Shown here piece by piece: positions 21,962 to 33,990 of a DNA stretch of 64,000 nt (positions within the stretch are counted from its first letter, which is position 1; every line of letters starts with the position of its first letter). Location: assembly GCA_963921825.1 (NCBI GenBank), contig OY997590.1:46517039-46581038 (forward strand), in the 5' to 3' direction. Under the pieces are notes generated by a model. The model saw only the letters and a list, made by a program, of their open reading frames with translations. It ran no database searches and was not told where the DNA came from. The position numbers and the translations under genes were made by a program. This DNA is from Erodium maritimum. Lineage: Eukaryota > Streptophyta > Magnoliopsida > Geraniales > Geraniaceae.

Positions 21962-22689
21962 TTTTTTTATCAGCAAAGAAGTACTCGTAAATTAAAAACA
22001 CCTCTTCTGAGGTAGAAAAGGGGGAATACAAAAAATTCAACCAAGCTAGAGGTTGAGAAAGAACAGTCATAAGAGAAGAAGTAAAGTCTGAAAAGACCAA
22101 AGGTGGAAGACTAGTGCATCCAGGTCAAAAAAGCAGTAACCAAATAAGTCTGAGTTAGTTCTGACTAAAAGGTTGGAGACTGAAAGTGAGTCGATGTATG
22201 TGAGGATGCAGATGATTCATGATGCAGAGAGCTTGAGAGCGAAGCTTAACAACTTGTAGGTGCCAAAAAGACTGAACATGAGTCTGAGAGTGTGAAGATG
22301 CAAACGATTGAGGAATGCTAGAAAAGGAGTTTTGGGCAGAGGCAATGATGTAGAGCCAGATCAACCGAGCAGAACAAAGTAAGGCCATGAAGAGCCAAGC
22401 TTGAGTACAGGCTTGTGTGGACTGAGAATTGAAGTTGCTTGCAGAGGAAGTAGAAGTAAAACAACCTGCAAAAAGAACCTGCAACAGGCAAACAAGCCAG
22501 CAAACCAGAAAAAACACTCAAATTTAAAAGGGGAAGCTACCCACACACAGAGAAAAAGAAAAGAAAAGAAACACAAAGAACCCCCACACAGCAAGAGAAG
22601 GAAAACCCAAGAGGACCTCACCAAAGGCTCACCACCACTCCCCAACCCTCTAAAAACCAGCCCACCCAAAACCAGCCCCAAGCCCCAAT

Positions 22690-25600
22690 TCAAGATTTTA
22701 GCACCAGTAAGGGATTAGAGATCAAATCTCTCAAGGAGAAGTGATAAGAAGCATCAAAAGTGGCCCATTCCCAACTGAAAGTGACATTCAGAATTTTTGA
22801 GAAGATTGTTGCAGGGGAGTCATAGAGATTTTTAAATACCAGATTGTTTCTTGAGAGCCACAAATGCCAAAGCAAGGCTTGAAGGATCTTTAGCCAGCTT
22901 CTTCTAAATCTTGCTGGTACCAAGTTCCCCCAAGAGCAGAAGAGGGATTGAATATCTGGAGGGCATACCCAGATCAAACCCCACCAAGATATAATCAAGT
23001 TGAAGACTTCCCAAACCTTGGAGCAATGTAGTAAGATATGAACTCCATCTTCAAAGTCCCAGTTACAATGAGGACAAATCAGTTCTTCTAGGGAGAGATC
23101 CATCCCCCTCATTTCCAGAAAACATTTAGAGGGAATGGCTTGTAAACAAGCCAACCAATAGAAAGCAGAAATCTTGGAAGGAATGCCAGGAATCCATAGA
23201 TGCTTAGCCCAAACCTGAGAGGAGTTGCCTTGAGCTACAAGTAAAGTATACATCTTGTGTACTGTGAAGCCTTTCTCATCAGCAGACCATGCCAACTTGT
23301 CATGGTCCAAGGTTAGGACTGTGGAGTTCAGAATTGCAGAAAGACAACCCCATTCCAGGAGTTCCCAGCCCCTTGCATCTCTTCTCAAGTCAACATCCCA
23401 ACATAGTCCATCCCATAAATCAGCTACAACAGAGTTTTTAGAGTTAGCCAGTAGGTACATCCTTGGAAAAGGGGTTCTGAATGAGAGCTCCCCCCACCAA
23501 ATATCATCCCAAAAGAGCACTCTTGTTCCCCTTCCAAGACACCAGGACAGACCCTTTTTTTCCAAATACATCAGCAAAGTTCATATCATTAGAGAGTGAG
23601 ATTATATGAGAAAAGAAGCTTGGTCCTCCAAGTTCATTGAAGTTGCTTAAATCCCAATCTGAAGGCCTGCCACCATATCTAGCACATATAATTTGCTTCC
23701 ACAGTGAATTTTCTTCTAGTGCAAATCTCCACCACCATTTAGCAAGGAGGGAAATATTCATCCATTTCAATTTTTTGATTCCAAGACCCCCTTAAGATTT
23801 TGCTTTACAAATTTGATTCCATCCCACCTTGCAAAAGACCTTAGCAGGAGCAGCACCATGCCATAAGAACCTTCTTTGCCAAGATTCCATAACCTTAAGA
23901 ACTGATACTGGTGCTTTTAGAAGAGAAAGAATGAAGATGGGCAGGGCTCTTAAAGTGGACTTGATGAGAGTGATTCTTCCTCCAAAGGTTAGAGTTTTAG
24001 CTTGCCAAAGTCCTAAAGATTTTTTGAATTTCTCTAAGACTGTCTCCCAAGTGATTAACCTTTTAGGATTTGAGCCTAGCATGAATCCCAAATACTTGAA
24101 TGGTAGTGATTCAACTGAACAAGAGAGCAATGAAGCAAAGATATCCGTCTCTTCTAAAGAAAGATTTATAGGAATGATAGATGATTTTTGATAGTTTACT
24201 TTCAGACCTGCAGCTAACTTGAACATTTCTAAGGCATGTTTCAAATTTGTGATGCCTTCAGATGTAGCTCTTATGAAAAAAATAGAATCATCAGCAAACT
24301 GCATATGTGTGACAATAGGACCTGAGACTCCCACTTGTATACCTTGAAATAAAGCTTGTTGTAGTCCTGATTTCATTTAGGCATTCAGCAGCAATGGCAA
24401 ACAGTAATGGAGAGAGTGCACAGCCTTATCTAAGACCTCTGAACATTTGGAAATCAGGAGAGGGAGAGCCATTTATAAGGACTGACATATGTGCATTGAA
24501 ACAAGAAAGCATCCAGATTCTCCAAAGGTGCCCAAAACCAAGTCTTTTTAGCAATTTCATCATGAAACCCCAATTGACATTATCAAAAGCCTTTTCAAAA
24601 TCAGCTTTGAAAATTATTGCTTTCAACTTTATTTGTTTGATTTCCTGAACCACCTCATTAGCTGCCAATACACCATCAAGTGTCTGTCTCCCAGCCAAGA
24701 AGCCAGTTTGTTCAAAACCCACAAGTGCACTGATGACTTCTTTTAATCTTAGAGAAAGCAGTTTGGAGAGAATTTTGTAGGGGCCTCCTATTAAGCTGAT
24801 AGGTCTGAAATCTCCAAAAGTCAAGGAGGCCTCACATTTGGGGATAAGAGCAATAAAAGATGAGTTGAGACCCTTGCCAATATGTCCTGATTTGTGGAAG
24901 TGTGAGAAGAAATTCATAAGATCTGTTTTAAGAATTGGCCAACACACCTGGAAGAATTTTAGTGTGAATCCATCAGGGCCAGGAGATTTATCTCCAGCAC
25001 AAGCCATCAGAGCCTTCAGTACTTCTTGCTCAGAAAAGGGTCTTTCCATCCAAGCTGCCTGAGTAGCTGTGATTGTGTTAAAGGGAAAATGATCAATGTT
25101 GATAGGGACTGTATTTGGGTTTGAGAATCTTTGCTTGAAGTGAGTTGCTGCTGCCTCTTTGATCATGGAAGGATCATGTAATAATGTATCTTGGACCAGA
25201 ATTTGGGAGATTTTATTCCTAGAGCCTTTGAAGTTTGCTAGGAGATGAAAATACTTTGATGGTGTATCCCCTTCATAAAACCATTTCTTCCTGGCCTTTT
25301 GACTCCATAGCTTTGAAAGTAATCTAACCTTTTGAATCATTTCTGCTTTGCAGGCCCCTCTAGCATTACATTCAGAGTCAATGAGTGGCCTCTCCTCAAT
25401 CAAAGTGTCCCACTTATGTAACTTCTCTCTGAGTGATTGGATCTGAAGTTCAAGATGCCCAAAGACTTGAATATTCCACTCTTTCAACTTTTTTTTCAAT
25501 AACTTAAGTTTGAGCCATAGGATAGTGTGAGGTTTCCCTGTGACTTGGAATTGAGACCAAAAATCTTCAACAGCTTTGTAGAATCTGGAGTCTTCAATCC

Positions 25601-26342
25601 AGATATTTAGAAATTTAAAAGGTTTAGGCCCCCAATTCAATTGATCATCATACAGTAGACGTGGCATGTGGTCAGAGATTGTCCTTGGAAGGCATTGTTG
25701 AGTAAGCTTGGGGAATTTGCTAAGTAGGTCAATAGAGATGAAGCATCTATCTATCCTTGAGGCCAAGGATCCAGGACCAAACCAGGTATATTTACCACCT
25801 ACAAGTGGTAGATCTACAAGATCAAGTGCATTGAGTAGGGCTTGGAGATTAGTAATATCTCTGGAGGAGGCAACATTAGATGATCTTTCAGCTGCTGATA
25901 GTACTGCATTGAAGTCTCCAACTAGTAGGAGTAGAGGGTTAGGGCCAAGGAGTTGTAGTTCTGATATAAGAGATTCCCAAAGAGCTATCCTCCCTCTTCT
26001 TTTGCAAGGAGCATAAATGTTGGTGATGGTACATGTTTTATTCAACTCCACTGAGTGGCCAGACCAGATTAATGCACCAGGTATCTTGTTCATTGTAGTC
26101 AATTGAAATGCACTGCTTTTCCAGCAAGAAATGATGCCACCTGATAGTCCAGAAGCTGGGATGAAGTCTATTTCCCAACCCCAGCCAATTCCACAAGCTC
26201 TTAGAAAACCAAAAGGGATACTTTCCAGCTTTGATTCCTGCAATAAAATCATATGTGGCTATTGCTTGTGTATCAAGTCAGCCAAGGCCTTCTTCTTATG
26301 AGAAGAAGCCACCCCTCTTAGATTCCAAGAGAGGATTTTCAT
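22690..26342 (-). pseudogene. LINE-2 ORF2: endonuclease, RT, zf-RVT (broken)
   Basis: Starts M-K-I-L-S-W-N at 26342, 7 bases after the ORF1 stop. A TAG at 26259-26261 breaks the early endonuclease. Next come Q-E-S-K, G-D-F-N-A, S-R-I-D-R and S-D-H, then RT with S-P-G-P-D-G-F. A TAA at 24426-24428 follows F-R-G-L-R, where one C-to-T change would explain it. A frameshift near 24376-24390 precedes the catalytic F-A-D-D (about 24300), a TAA lies at 23792-23794, and a frameshift in an A7 run near 23553-23560 precedes the C-terminal part. The zf-RVT (C-P-H-C...H...C) ends at 22690. Three stops and two frameshifts make it inactive. Confidence 0.9.
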
Positions 26343-26349
26343 ACTCAGA

Positions 26350-27000
26350 TCAATGTACAGAGGGTGAGGTGAGCTCAGCTATCACCTCAGTATTTGAAAG
26401 AATTAAGTCCAAACCAGCAACACTCTTTTCTTCTGGGTCAGAATCATCCATGGTTGAGAGATATTGATGGATCTGGTCATCACTGCAGTCTGCTTGCAAA
26501 CCAATTTTCTTTCCAAAAGACCAGGCCTTTTTTGCCTTTAGAAGAGAGTTTGGGTGTTGAGTTGTTGAGGCATCTGTCAATCTTGATCTGGTCTCATAAT
26601 TATGAGTGGAAGATAGATGTCTCTGAGTTTTCCTTTTGTGTTTTAACAGTTTCAACTTTGTATTTGCCAAGGTAAGAGAAGCTGGGGAGCCTTTTGTGAG
26701 ACCAAGGAAGTCAGAGATCTCATTGACTTGTGTATCTTGTAGCAGTAGCTGAGGATGGGAAATGGGGGTAATCTGGTCACTAAAATTATCATCCAAGCCA
26801 TACTGATGGGAAGTATTTGTCCCATCCACTGATAAATTGTGTACTATATCATCTGTATTTAATAAACCCTTTTCCAATGTGTTTGGTTCAGTAGCCAATA
26901 TAGAAAGGTCTTGCATCTTCTCACTTTGCCATAAATGCTGATGTGCCAAGGTACTTGATCCCTTGGAATAAGGAAGAGTGGGTTGTTGAGTGACTAGATT
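26350..27000 (-). pseudogene. LINE-2 ORF1, C-terminal part (3' of gypsy insertion)
   Basis: An open frame of about 215 codons from the gypsy junction to TGA at 26350-26352. Its first codons continue the frame that enters the gypsy element at 45473: the last LINE codons before the junction and the first after it share the duplicated AGATT. It is acidic with a K-H-K-R-K basic patch and is probably the disordered tail of ORF1. Confidence 0.85.
26996..27000. repeat. Gypsy target site duplication, left (AGATT)
   Basis: Identical to AGATT at 45468-45472. Confidence 0.9.
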
Positions 27001-27458
27001 TGTAATAACCACTCCCGGTCAACGCTAGTCAAACCTGCGAAAAACAGGAAAATTTAAATTTTTTGAGCAGACACTGAATTGAACCGGAATTGGACCCCGA
27101 GGGTCATACCGGACTTAAGTTGGCCCCTTTATCGACCAAAATGAGTTCCGGGGGACTCAGGGCAACTTTCTGATCAATTTGGGAAATGTTGACTTTTTGT
27201 TGAAAAAGTCAACCGAGCAACGTTTTGGTCCATTCGAGGACCGTTTTGGATCCAAAAAGCTTAGCCGTCGTCGCAGCGGTCTTAGTTGAGCCGTTTCCTT
27301 GTGGCTCGCTAAGTTTCGTAATTTTTGGGAAAAAGTGCCCGTTCGGGGCCCAAAACGTCCGTTTTTCGCAAAACTGATTGGAAAATATCAACTAGATATT
27401 TTCCGAAAGGTGTGGGACCCACCTTGACACTTGTCAATTATATGGTGGTGTTAGTTTT

Positions 27459-27477
27459 GGGGGGGGGGGGGGGGGGG
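27459..27477. repeat. Poly-G tract, 19 bases, in gypsy 5' LTR
   Basis: The same place in the 3' LTR (43037-43042) has only 6 G. Confidence 0.95.
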
Positions 27478-29019
27478 AAGGTGTGTTGGCCGAAATTAAG
27501 GGTTAAAGGAAGAAAAAAAAATAGAATTTGAGTTAGTTTATTTAAAATAGAAAGGAAGAGAGGGTTTAGAGAGAGAAGGAGAAGAAGAAGAAGAAGAAGG
27601 AAGAGAGGGAAAGCTAGGGTTTGAAGAGTATCCAACCCTTGGATCGTCTCAAGACGAAGAGCAATTGTCTTCCCCTCGTTCTCCTCTTGGGTAAGCACCG
27701 AACCGATCGTCATTTTGATAGTTTTCAAATGTTAAGGTTTGTGTAAAACTATTAGTTTAAGGTGGTTTTGGTGTTGGGGTAATTGTTGGAGACGTTTTAG
27801 AGGTGTTGGAGGTTTAATTGCACGTTTTCCGGTGACCGGAGGCTCGGGAGGAGCTCCGGCCACCGTGGGTGGTTCCCGGCCGGCCATGGGGTGGCTGGCC
27901 GGAGGTGGTACCAGCCACCACCATGGTGGCCGAACCCCCCTTGAGCCCTAGGAGCTCTCGGCCAAGTGGGATGGTGGGGCCCATGTTCTCGGGTTATCGG
28001 GTTTTGTGTTTCGGGTGGTTTAAAACGTTCCCCGGACCATTTATCCTAAACCGAATCGAAAATTGGAATTAAATTGGAGAAGTTGTAATTGACGGGTTTT
28101 AGAAACTTTAAACGTTAATTAATTGACTCGGAAGTCGGAATTCGATTCCGTCAAGGGCGTTGGGTTCCTTGAAATATTCTAAGACCGTAGAAACGAAAAC
28201 GGGGGCTTTAAGAGCCCTGGAAGGCAATTATTGAAAACCGGGCAGATTCGCCATGTCGGGCGAATCGGGCCTTTAAGGGTCCTTTATCGACAATGTCGAG
28301 TAATTGGGAAGTTTGGGAGTGATCGACATTGTCAGGGTTAAGTTTGGACATCGAGTTTAATGGTTTTCAGTTTATTCCTGCGAGTGGTTAAGTGCCTTTA
28401 ATTTGTGTTCTTTTAGATCGTGCCACGGACCGAGCAAGGGAAAGTTGGGTGAGTGACTGAGATCATCACCGGAGCTCGTGGTTGGCTTTTGGGAGAACAC
28501 GCACGAGGTAGGGAAAAGTAGCCGGATCTCGGCCCTGATTGGGGAATGTTAACAGTAGAATTGCATGTGACACCGGGGTGTCGTGGGTTGAGTAGGTTTA
28601 TTTAAATATTAGAAAGGCATGATACGGGATCGTAGTAGTTATTAGAAATGCATGATACGGGATCGTAGCGATTACGAGAAAAGCATGCGACACTTAGTAG
28701 TATCGTAGGAGCAGAGAACTTAGCGTTAATTGATTTACTGGAGGCATATGACCATGCTCGGAGGTTGTTTGTGAACTTATCGATATTAGGAGTACTGGAG
28801 GCATATGACCATGCCCGGAGGTTGATTGAGAAACTGTTGATATTAGGACTGTTGGAGGCTTGGGTTAAGCCGGAGGTTGATTGTTTATTTTGGCGTCTTC
28901 GGTGGCCTTGAGAGCCCGTGTATTATTATTGTTGAGTCTTGGGTGGCCATGAGAGCCCGTGTTGTTATTCGTGTTTGGGTGGCCATGAGAGCACGTACTT
29001 TACTGTGGGTGTTTTAGCT

Positions 29020-29790
29020 GGCTTATGAGTTAGAGTCTCGGTAAGTTGCAAGCGTGTTTTATCGTTGAGTTTTGGGTGGCCATGAGTGCCCGTGGGGTTG
29101 TTGAACCCGTGTCTTTACCTTTGGTGTTTTGGGTTGCCTTGAGAGCCTGTGTACTAAGGTTGGTGTCTTTGGCTGGCCTACCGAGTTAGAGTCTCCGGGG
29201 GGTTGCAAGCTTTCTTTAGCTGGCTTACGAGTTAGAGTCTCGGTAAGTTGCAAGCATGTTTTATGGTTGGTGTCTTGGGAGGCCGTGAGTGCCTGTGGGG
29301 CTGTTGAGTCCGTGTCTTACTGTCGGTGTGTCTTGGGAGGCCGTGAGTGCTTGTGGGGCTGTTGAGTCCGAGTTTTACGGTTAGTGTCTTGGTGGCCATG
29401 AGTGCCTGTGAGTGTTGAACCTGTGTTGTTACTGGTTGTTAATTTTGCTTGTGATTGTGTTTGTGATTGTGATTGTGATTGTGCTTACCGGAGGTTGGGG
29501 GCCCGCTTCCTGAAACGGGGGTCCATGAGCACACGCGTCTGCATGTTCAGACGGGGTAGGGGGCCCGCCCGCCAATAAAGGGGTCCTGGCCGCGCGTGTG
29601 TGGTTTGGGTTTGTGAGCATACCTTGGCTGGCTTATGGGTTAGAGTCCTAGTAACTTGCAGCATTTTCCGGCTGGCTTATGGGTTAGAGTCCCAGTAAGT
29701 TGCAGCATTTTCCGGCTGGCTTATGGGTTAGAGTCCCGGTAAGTTGCAGCATTCTTGGGTTGGCCTGACCGGGTTAGAGTCCCGGGATGG
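29020..29790 (+). repeat. Tandem hairpin units in gypsy 5' LTR
   Basis: Repeated units carry arm, loop TTAGAGT, complementary arm, then (T)AAGTTGCA. The hairpins lie at 29022-29045, 29177-29205, 29224-29247, 29632-29655, 29676-29699, 29720-29743 and about 29763-29790. The last three complete ones (29632, 29676, 29720) repeat exactly every 44 bp. Between them (29250-29480) lie other short repeats of the form GGCC(A/G)TGAG(A/T)GCC(C/T)GTG and a (TGTGAT)n microsatellite near 29448-29482. Confidence 0.85.
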
Positions 29791-30337
29791 CGTTCTTGGC
29801 AGCTGGTTTGCGATCCTTTGTGATCTTGTTTGGTGTGCGATCCTTCATGATCTTGTTGGTGTGTGATCCATTGTGATGTTGTTTGGTGTTGCGTAACTTT
29901 CTTTGAGTCCTTGAAAGAGGTCGTCAATGGTTGTGTTGGGTCTACTTTACGGGTCAGGGTGTCGAGTTGGTCAGGGAAGGCAACAATGGGTGTATGTTCA
30001 GTTAGAGTACTTGGGTTGGGGATGGTGTTCCCCGGTGTTGAGTTGTTGTTGGTGTTACTCACCCCTAGCTGCTTTTCCTACAGGTACTGTTCGTGGGACG
30101 GACTAGGTGAGCTTCTGAAGCTTGAAGAGCTTGAAGCGGGTTTTTGGGTGTTTTGAGTCTAGTGACGTGTACCTCGTTTTTGTCCACTTGTTGGGACGTG
30201 TTTTAAGTTGTAATTATTATTTTGTGAACTAAATTGGTATTTTAAAGTGATTTAATGAAAACAGGTTTCAAGCGTTTTTATGTTTTTAAAACGTTCGCGT
30301 CCCGAGTTCGGTTTACTGAAATTGGGGCGTGACAGCT

Positions 30338-30349
30338 TGGTATCAGAGC
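30338..30349 (+). other. Gypsy primer binding site (tRNA-Met)
   Basis: TGGTATCAGAGC, three bases after the LTR end, matches the complement of the 3' end of plant initiator tRNA-Met. Confidence 0.93.
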
Positions 30350-31989
30350 TCGAGGTTTCACACCTCGGACTGTACGTCAATTAGGTGGGGAGAGTCGAGT
30401 CGGGAGAGTCCCGTCGTACGTTGGGTACGCAGGTCGGGAACCGTGTGTAGACCCGTGGTGTTGTGAGTCCTGCTTGTGTTTGTGTGTACGTGCAGTGTTT
30501 TCTTGCTGTCTTGCTGATTGTTGTTGCTGCGTGAAATGTTTTTAAGCTGTCGCGGGTCGACTCAGGAGCGCTCCTGTAGTCGAACGTGACGGTGCTGATA
30601 TGAAGTCGGTACAACGTAGTTCGGGGACGCCTGGACCGGGTTGTAACTGCGTGATGTCAAGTATGAGGTTTTTAAAAATGAAGTGGAGAAAGCTTTACAA
30701 AAATTTGATTGTTTTGATGTTGTTTGACGCCGTGGGTGTTTGTGTTTGACTTAGATTGGCCCGGTGGGCGTGGTTCGGTGTTGGTGGGCCCGGTGGGCGT
30801 GTCTTGATTTTGTGTGATGCCGTGGGCGTTTGTGTTTTACTTCGTTTGGCCCTGTGGGCGTACTGTGTTGGTTGTTGGTTGGCCCGATGGGCGTGTTGTG
30901 GAGTTTTGTTTGGCCCGGTGGGCAAGGTTCGACTTCGGTTGTTGGCCCGGTGGGCGGGTGTCGTTGTCCTTGTTGTTGCAGTTATGACTGTTTGGCCGGG
31001 TTGGCTTGTGGTTGAGGTTGAGTGACTCGTGTTTGGTCTTTGTTTTGGTACTTGGTTTTTTTGATTCGTGGTCGAGTGTTTGCGACACACGAGCGTGTGG
31101 GTCGCTAGGAGAAGGGTAGGATGCGAGTGTCCTAGGATCGACGTGACGGGCAGTTAGGGGCGAAACGGTCGCGGCTACGGGACGGACCACGGGCCGACCT
31201 GGTACGAGACCAGGAAGGGCTCGCTGGTCCGGTCCGGCAGCCAGCATGGACCGGCTGGCACGCCGGCCCGGCAACCAGCCCGGCACGGACGGCGTGCCGG
31301 CCCGGAAGCCCACATGGACCGGCCCACCTGCCGGACCGGTCTTGCCGGGTTTCAAAAAAAAAAGGAGAGAAAAAGGAAAAATGTTTGGTTTCGTTGTGCG
31401 TTTAGGTTTGTGGTTGTGTGACTCGGTTTTTGTTTGTGTGGTTGAGCGTTGGTTTTACGGGTTTGTGTTCGCGGTTGTGAGTTGTAGGGGCCGTGGTCCT
31501 GGTGAACGGTTGGGTTGTTGTTGATTTTTTTCGCTTCGCATTATTATAAATTAGGCACTAATAGGGTGAGCAATGGTGTGTGCTCAACTGAGAGCGTGAG
31601 TTTTCCCGTCCTGAGGTTTCCCTACGTGATCGGGTATTTGGGTGATTGAGGTTGTGAACCATAGTGATTGCTGAATTGAGGAAGTGTTTCCCGTGTCGAG
31701 GTTTATCTTACTTGAGCGAGTACTTGAGGTGTTGTTAGCGTGAGCAGTGTGACGTTTGGCATCAGGTTCTGAGGTAGTGGTTTGCCCTGGTTCGATCGAT
31801 AAGTCTGTAGTGCTTTACTAGTATGCCATAATCGAACGGGTGTCCGTGGAGGTGAGCATAACGCTCATCCCCTTTACTACTTTTCCCGCAAGGGACGAGT
31901 AGCGAACACTGGTTTGGTTGCGGAAAGTTACAAGTAATGCCTAGAGGACCGTGTGAGGGTTACACTAGACCTTACCAGGGTGACTAATG
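30350..31989 (+). other. Gypsy leader without recognisable gag
   Basis: No frame matches a gag capsid or CCHC knuckle. It holds repeated GGCCCGGTGGGCGTG motifs (30755-30960), a very GC-rich palindromic block (31200-31350, with GGCACGCCG at about 31257 and CGGCGTGCC at about 31289), then low-complexity DNA. Gag has been lost or replaced. Confidence 0.5.
30755..30960. repeat. Dispersed GCCC-N3-GGGC motif array
   Basis: About seven copies of (T)GGCCC(G/T)(G/A)TGGGC(G/A) spaced 25-50 bp apart. The stem GCCC/GGGC is kept while the three loop bases vary (GGT, TGT, GAT). Confidence 0.75.
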
Positions 31990-33990
31990 GAGTGGGTGTT
32001 CGGTTTCCGTTTTGGGTGTCAGTTTCATTGGATGTCGGGTAATCACACTCGTTTGTTCGTCGAGTTGTGTTGAGAGGTTGGGGCCGAGTTTAGAGCCGTT
32101 GAGTCCACCCCTGCGTCGTGACACGCCGGTTGGTGGTGGGGTGGTGTTGACTAGGGTCTGTCGTGCCTGCGGAGTTAGAGAAGCGAACCGGTACAGGAGG
32201 TTCGAGAGAGGGCTCAAGAACCACGATGTTGGATCGAGCCCTCACCCCGAGGATCGACTATGTTCGGAGTTGGTAGGCATGACGACGGTAGTGGAGCGAG
32301 GTCTTGGAGAGACCGCGAGGGTCCGTGAGTTTTAGCAGCGACTGAGCTGGTGCGTGTATCCGTGGGAAGGATACCCACGAAATGACCGCCTTGGCGTGAT
32401 CCTGGGAATGGATTGGCGAGCGAAGTACCAAATCATTATCGACTGTTACAGGCGACGAGTGACGGTGTCAACAGGCAACACGAAAGGTTCATGTATTCTG
32501 GGCAGTTGGAGCAGAGTTTCTCTTGTCGGCTTGTCTACAGTAAAGGAAGTATTGGCCGTGCAGAGTCGAGAATTACCGGGAGTGGCGTGCGAGTTCCCCG
32601 AGGTCTTCCCTAAGGAATTGAGCGGGTTGCCACCAGTTCGTGAGGTGGAGTTCGGGATTGACCTGGTGCCGGGAACGACAACGATATCGATGGCGCCTTA
32701 CAGGTTCGCGCCAGCCGAGTTGACCGAGCTGAAGAGTCAGCTCGAGGAACTTCGGGAGAAGGGGTTTATTCGTCCGAGCACATCGTCGTGGGGAGCGCCA
32801 GCACTCTTCGTGAAGAAGAAGAGTGGAGAGCTTCGGATGTGCATGGACTACCGGAAAATGAACCGGGTTACGGTGAATGACCGATACCCGATGCCGAAAA
32901 TTAATGACCTGTTCTACCAGTTGAGAGGGTCGACGTATTTCTCGAAGATTGACCTGCGATCCGAATACTACCAGTTGCGAGTCCGAGAGGGGGACGTCGC
33001 AAGGACTGCATTCCGGACATGCTATGAACATTACGAGTTCTGGGTGATGACTCTGAACTACCGGACGCACCTGCAGCGTTCTTGGACCTGATGAACAGTA
33101 TATTCCGACTGTTCTTAAATCAGTTTGTGGAGGTGTTTTGTGGACGACCAGGATCCGGGAGATAGTTGCCGGCGGTACGGACGCCGAGGGCTGGGATCGT
33201 TGTACTAAATGGGGAGTTACGGTATCGTGGAGGTTTGTACATACCGCGTGACGACGGAGGCGACGAGCTACGAGAGTCGCAGCATTCACGTCTAACAGTG
33301 CACGTGAATAGCACTAAGAGGAGCCCGACATCAGGTGGCATGTCTAGTGGAGCGGGATGCGGAGAGCGGTCGCGGAATTAGTATCGCGATGCCTCGCCCG
33401 TCGGCAGGTGAGAGCCGAACAACAGCGTCCCGCTGGATTATTGCAGCCACCGCCGGTTGCACGGTGGAAGTGGGGGCTCGTCACGATGGGTTTCGTGAGT
33501 GATTGGCCGAGTTCGCCTACAGCAACAGCTTTTAGGCCAGTATCATGATGGCACCGTTCGAAGCGTTGTGTGATAGGCCGTGTCGGTCGCCCGTGTGCTG
33601 GGCAGAAGTGAGAAATAAGAGGTTACTGGGTCTAGAACTGGATCGAGAGACAGCTGAGTTGGTCGTGCCAAAGCGTGAGCGGTTGAAAACCGCGCAGAGT
33701 CAGCAGTAGATATGCTGACTGACGGCGCCGACCTCTCGAGTCAGAAATCAGTGGTCATGTATCCGGGAGGTGAGCCCGAAAGATGGACTAATGCGTTTCA
33801 ACCGCGGCAGAGGCGGGTTAGCCGCGCGGTGTATCGGGCCTTTCGAGGTCTTGAGTACGTCATTGAATGGGCAGATGTCGAGGTAACGGGTGATTTCCCG
33901 TGTAAGGAAAAACCGATGCGGGAAAGGGATCCACGAGAGCAGGTCCTGCGCGGAAAGGTTATCCGCTTAGAGCTGGTGTTGTGGCGACAC
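31990..33990 (+). pseudogene. Gypsy pol remnant: protease, RT, integrase pieces
   Basis: About 32040-32410 is an aspartic-protease remnant: C-V-E-R-L-G, D-T-P-V-G-G, V-C-R-A-C, then V-I-L-G-M-D-W at its end. RT runs about 32560-33160 with [27 protein letters not shown] and F-S-K-I-D-L-R-S. A frameshift near 33055 is followed by D-A-P-A-A-F and a V-D-D in another frame. RNase H is absent. At about 33230-33500 the integrase zinc region is recognisable (V-S-R-C-L, A-G-L-L-Q-P), then the core is deleted up to a piece with M-A-P-F-E-A-L and R-P-C-R-S-P-V-C-W (about 33545-33605). The frame 33712-33990 gives R-E-Q-V-L-R-G-K-V-I and V-L-W-R-H, the chromodomain start, cut by copia-A. Confidence 0.85.
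33986..33990. repeat. Copia-A target site duplication, left (GACAC)
   Basis: Identical to 42452-42456. Confidence 0.92.

Larger units (their letters stand above)
27001..30334 (+). repeat. Gypsy 5' LTR (3334 bp)
   Basis: Starts TGTAATAACC, ends GGGGCGTGACA. Compared with the 3' LTR it has about 404 bp extra (28245-28648) and lacks about 58 bp present near 45133-45190. It holds a purine-rich GAA tract (27576-27605), a telo-box-like TAGGGTTT at about 27614, and tandem hairpin units from 29.0 to 29.8 kb. Frames inside it are not genes. Confidence 0.93.

Noticed and set aside
30338..30349. tRNA-Met gene
   Set aside because: Only the 12-base primer site is present (also at 35680 and 49476); no tRNA cloverleaf around it.
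31990..33990. Endogenous plant pararetrovirus
   Set aside because: The RT-like region lies between true LTRs with a tRNA-Met primer site and is followed by integrase and chromodomain pieces, which caulimovirids lack.
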